A stretch of DNA of 64,000 nucleotides from Sphingobium yanoikuyae (GTDB taxonomy: Bacteria > Pseudomonadota > Alphaproteobacteria > Sphingomonadales > Sphingomonadaceae), in the NCBI RefSeq assembly GCF_013001025.1, contig NZ_CP053021.1, positions 3,376,001-3,440,000 on the forward strand, written 5' to 3'. Numbering within the stretch: position 1 is the first letter of the stretch; each line of letters starts with the position of its first letter. The notes beneath the pieces are model-generated. The model was not told the origin of the DNA. It worked only from the letters and a program-made list of their open reading frames with translations, and ran no database searches. Made by a program: the position numbers and the translations under genes. This document shows positions 61,670 through 64,000 of this stretch, in pieces.

Positions 61670-63965
61670 CACCCTTCTTGTCCTGCCCTGCGTCGTGGCC
61701 AGTTGCGGCATTGCCAGCGCGCAGGACAGCGCGCCGACGACAGGCGCGGTTGCGACGACGGCAGACGCGACGGCGCCCACAATGATGCTGGCCTCGGTCA
61801 CGCTCAACGGCCGGCTGTTGCCAGGCGACTATCTGCTTGCGCAGCGCGCCGGCACATTCCTGGTGCGCGTGAAGGATCTGGCCGCCTGGCGGATGCGCCC
61901 GCCGACCGGCACGGCAATGATGATCGATGGCGACGCCTTTGTCGCGCTATCCGCGCTCGGCGGCGTCGCGGCCGCCTTCGACGAGCCCAACCAGGCCCTG
62001 TTGCTGACGGTGTCGCCCGAAGCCTTCGAAGCGACCAGCGTTGCGCCCGCCAGCACCGTCGCCGCGCCCAGCGACAATATGCTCGCCGCCTTCCTCAACT
62101 ATGACATTTCTGCCGAATATGCCGGCAAGGCGCGCCTGGGCGCCTTTGTAGAGGCCGGGCTGTCCGATGACTGGGGCGTGGTGTCGAACAGCATGCTGCT
62201 GGGCAACGGCACGGTCTATGGCCGGGCGACCCGGCTGGACAGCTATTATCTGCGTGACGATCCGATCAACCTGACGCGCCTCGTCATCGGCGATGGCGTG
62301 ACGGACGCGCGCGACTGGACGCGGCAGATCCGCTTTGGCGGCGTGCGCTTCGGCACCGAGTTCGCCCTGCAGTCAAGCCTCCTGACCTTTCCGACCCCGT
62401 CCCTTGCCGGCAGCGCCGCCGTGCCGTCGAACGTGGAGCTGCTGGTGAACGGCACCCAACGCTTCCAGACCGACGTCGGTCAGGGGCCATTTTCCATCAA
62501 TCAGGTGCCGCTGGTCACGGGCGCCGGCCAGGTGACGCTGGTCATCCGCGATCCGCTGGGCGTGGAGCGGCGCGTCACGTCGAGCTATTATGTGAGTTCC
62601 CGCCTGCTCCGCGCGGGCCTGGCGTCCTGGTCTATGGAGGCAGGAGCCGAACGGCGCGGCTATGGGCTGCGCAGCTTCGGCTATGACAATCCCTTCCTGG
62701 CCGGCACCTATCGCCGCGGCCTGACCGACCGGCTGACGATCGAGGGACGGGCCGAAGCCAGCGCCGACGTCACCATGGCCGGCGGCGGCGTCAACATGAT
62801 CATCGTTCCGATCGGCGAGATCAGCCTGGCCGCAGCGGGATCGACGAGCCAGGCCGGTGAGGGCCTGTTGTATCGGGCGGCCTTCGCCCGCAACGCGCCG
62901 ACCTGGAACGTCGCTCTCAGTTACCAGCGGGCGTCGAACCGCTATCGCGAAATCGGCGTGGAGCGCGACAGCGAACGGATCGTGGAACAGGTGCAGGGCT
63001 CTGCCGGATGGAGCCTGGGCACTATGGGCACGATCGGCGCATCCTATACCAGCCTGACCTATGCCGACAGCCAGTCCGCCCGCGTCCTGTCGGGCAATTA
63101 CAGCCTGTCCCTGCGCGACAAGGCCTTTGTCAGCGCCTACGTGATCCGCAGCCATTTTTCGGAAAGCGGCCATGAAAACAGCATCGGCTTCAACCTGACC
63201 ATCCCCTTCGGCCCGCGCAGCAGCGCCTATCTCCAGGCAGACCGGGGTGGCGTGCGGGCGGAAATGCGCAGCACCCCGCCGCAAAGCGGCGGCTGGGGCT
63301 ATCGGGCGGCGATTTCGACCGGCAGCAATGCGCAGCAACAGGGCGAGATTCTGTGGCGCGGCAATGCGGCGGAGATGGCCGCGCAGGTGGACCGTGCCGG
63401 CGGACAAACCGGCTGGCGTGTCACCGGCCAGGGCGGGCTGTTACTGGCCGATGGCGCGCTGTTCCCGACCCGCCGGGTGGAAAGCGGCTTTGCCGTGGTG
63501 CGCGTGCCCGGCCAGGCCGATGTGCGCATCTATCAGGAAAACCGACTGGTCGCGCGGACCGACGCCCGTGGCATGGCCGTCATTCCCGACCTGCGCCCCT
63601 ATGAAGTCAATCGCCTCAGCATCGCGGCGGCGGACGTGCCGATCGACATCCGGATGCCCAATGACCAGATCAGGGTGGTGCCGCGCTACCGGGGTGCCGT
63701 CAGCGCGCGTTTCGTCGCGGTCCGGGAGCATCCGGCGACATTGCGCATCGTCATGCCGGACGGCGCGCCGGCCGAAATCGGCGCCAGCGTCACCGCGGAA
63801 GATGAAAAATCCTTTGTCGGCAATGATGGTGCCGTCTTCATCCGTAGCCTTCACCCCGGCATGATGCTGACCGTCGATACGGCACACGGCCTCTGCCATG
63901 TTCGGGTCGACGCCGTGCCGGACGAAATGCTACCAGTGATCGGGCCGCTGACATGCGTGCAATAA
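61650..63965 (+). CDS. outer-membrane fimbrial usher protein
   Basis: 771 aa. N-terminal MPVGRASTLLVLPCVVASCG to ASAQ is a signal peptide. Barrel and plug features: VGDGVTDARDWTRQIRFGGV-type segment, FSINQVPLVTGAGQVTLVIR and a C-terminal VFIRSLHPGMMLTVDT domain. This is the SCPU-type usher, somewhat shorter than FimD (about 850). It assembles subunits at the cell surface. Starts inside the chaperone gene, so the two are coupled. Confidence 0.9.
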   Translation: MPVGRASTLLVLPCVVASCGIASAQDSAPTTGAVATTADATAPTMMLASVTLNGRLLPGDYLLAQRAGTFLVRVKDLAAWRMRPPTGTAMMIDGDAFVALSALGGVAAAFDEPNQALLLTVSPEAFEATSVAPASTVAAPSDNMLAAFLNYDISAEYAGKARLGAFVEAGLSDDWGVVSNSMLLGNGTVYGRATRLDSYYLRDDPINLTRLVIGDGVTDARDWTRQIRFGGVRFGTEFALQSSLLTFPTPSLAGSAAVPSNVELLVNGTQRFQTDVGQGPFSINQVPLVTGAGQVTLVIRDPLGVERRVTSSYYVSSRLLRAGLASWSMEAGAERRGYGLRSFGYDNPFLAGTYRRGLTDRLTIEGRAEASADVTMAGGGVNMIIVPIGEISLAAAGSTSQAGEGLLYRAAFARNAPTWNVALSYQRASNRYREIGVERDSERIVEQVQGSAGWSLGTMGTIGASYTSLTYADSQSARVLSGNYSLSLRDKAFVSAYVIRSHFSESGHENSIGFNLTIPFGPRSSAYLQADRGGVRAEMRSTPPQSGGWGYRAAISTGSNAQQQGEILWRGNAAEMAAQVDRAGGQTGWRVTGQGGLLLADGALFPTRRVESGFAVVRVPGQADVRIYQENRLVARTDARGMAVIPDLRPYEVNRLSIAAADVPIDIRMPNDQIRVVPRYRGAVSARFVAVREHPATLRIVMPDGAPAEIGASVTAEDEKSFVGNDGAVFIRSLHPGMMLTVDTAHGLCHVRVDAVPDEMLPVIGPLTCVQ

Positions 63966-63976
63966 GGAGGATGAGG

Positions 63977-64000
63977 ATGCGCACTGGCCATGCCCTCTAC
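63977..64000 (+). CDS. next gene of the SCPU operon (only first eight codons visible)
   Basis: ATG at 63977 with TAAGGAGG six bases upstream, 12 bases after the usher stop. M-R-T-G-H-A-L-Y is the beginning of a signal peptide at best. By analogy with such operons a second SCPU protein is expected; an ATG at 63971 is also possible. Confidence 0.5.

Noticed and set aside
1..64000. CRISPR array
   Set aside because: No series of regularly spaced identical repeats was seen anywhere in the window.

Overview
The window is high-GC DNA with short, often overlapping (ATGA) gene junctions. Its gene content (KDO synthesis, a TonB receptor with GH51/GH39 enzymes, an ectoine/hydroxyectoine operon, spore-coat-U chaperone-usher genes and ArdC-type plasmid debris) points to an alphaproteobacterium of the Sphingomonadaceae, most likely Sphingobium or Sphingomonas. 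The taxonomic call is inference from gene style, not from a marker gene.

Layout. 0-3.3 kb: envelope sugar genes on the minus strand (kdsD, kdsB, a histidine phosphatase, a UDP-glucuronate-epimerase-like SDR). 3.5-6.5 kb: two FemAB/BioF2-like acyltransferase-fold proteins flanking a cupin/JmjC-like protein. 6.6-15.5 kb: housekeeping and envelope genes (DUF962, class A beta-lactamase-like hydrolase, ung, ATP-grasp, rpoZ, cardiolipin-synthase-like PLD, FUSC transporter, exported M20 peptidase). 15.5-22.8 kb: two exported proteins, a two-component system, a striking nested inverted repeat, a TauE/SafE permease, ald with a divergent Lrp-type regulator, and an exported cyclophilin.

22.9-31.7 kb is an accessory island beginning at tRNA-Ser(GGA). 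It holds a frameshifted and truncated tyrosine integrase, a mosaic of BlaI, response-regulator and kinase fragments, then a small group related to cargo of extracellular contractile injection systems (eCIS): a Cys-rich protein, a large toxin-type gene, a SUKH-like immunity candidate, a hypothetical and a LuxR-type regulator. The large gene is interrupted by a clean 1,263-bp inversion (26521-27783) that preserves reading frame on both sides. Flipping the segment back restores one frame of about 1,084 codons. This is the most unusual signal in the window. No sheath, tube or baseplate genes are present here.

31.7-39.6 kb: a heavy-metal RND efflux operon (RR-HK-CzcB-CzcA-DUF3240-CzcC) bounded by an IS21 scrap and a broken ardC-like gene, so probably mobile in origin. 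A roughly 270-bp AT-rich stretch follows. 40.1-50.4 kb: a plant-polysaccharide locus (GH51, a 3-hydroxyisobutyrate-dehydrogenase-family enzyme, a rhamnonate-dehydratase-like enolase, an MFS carrier, GH39, a TonB receptor, a GntR regulator) with repeated operator-like sites.

50.5-59.8 kb: an osmoprotection operon read on the minus strand as ectA-ectB-ectC-ectD-ask-MFS-ProP-like-MscS-like, with a divergent MarR-type regulator. The ectA reading frame has no canonical start where homology begins. 59.9-64 kb: a chaperone-usher operon for a spore-coat-U-type pilus, running off the right edge.
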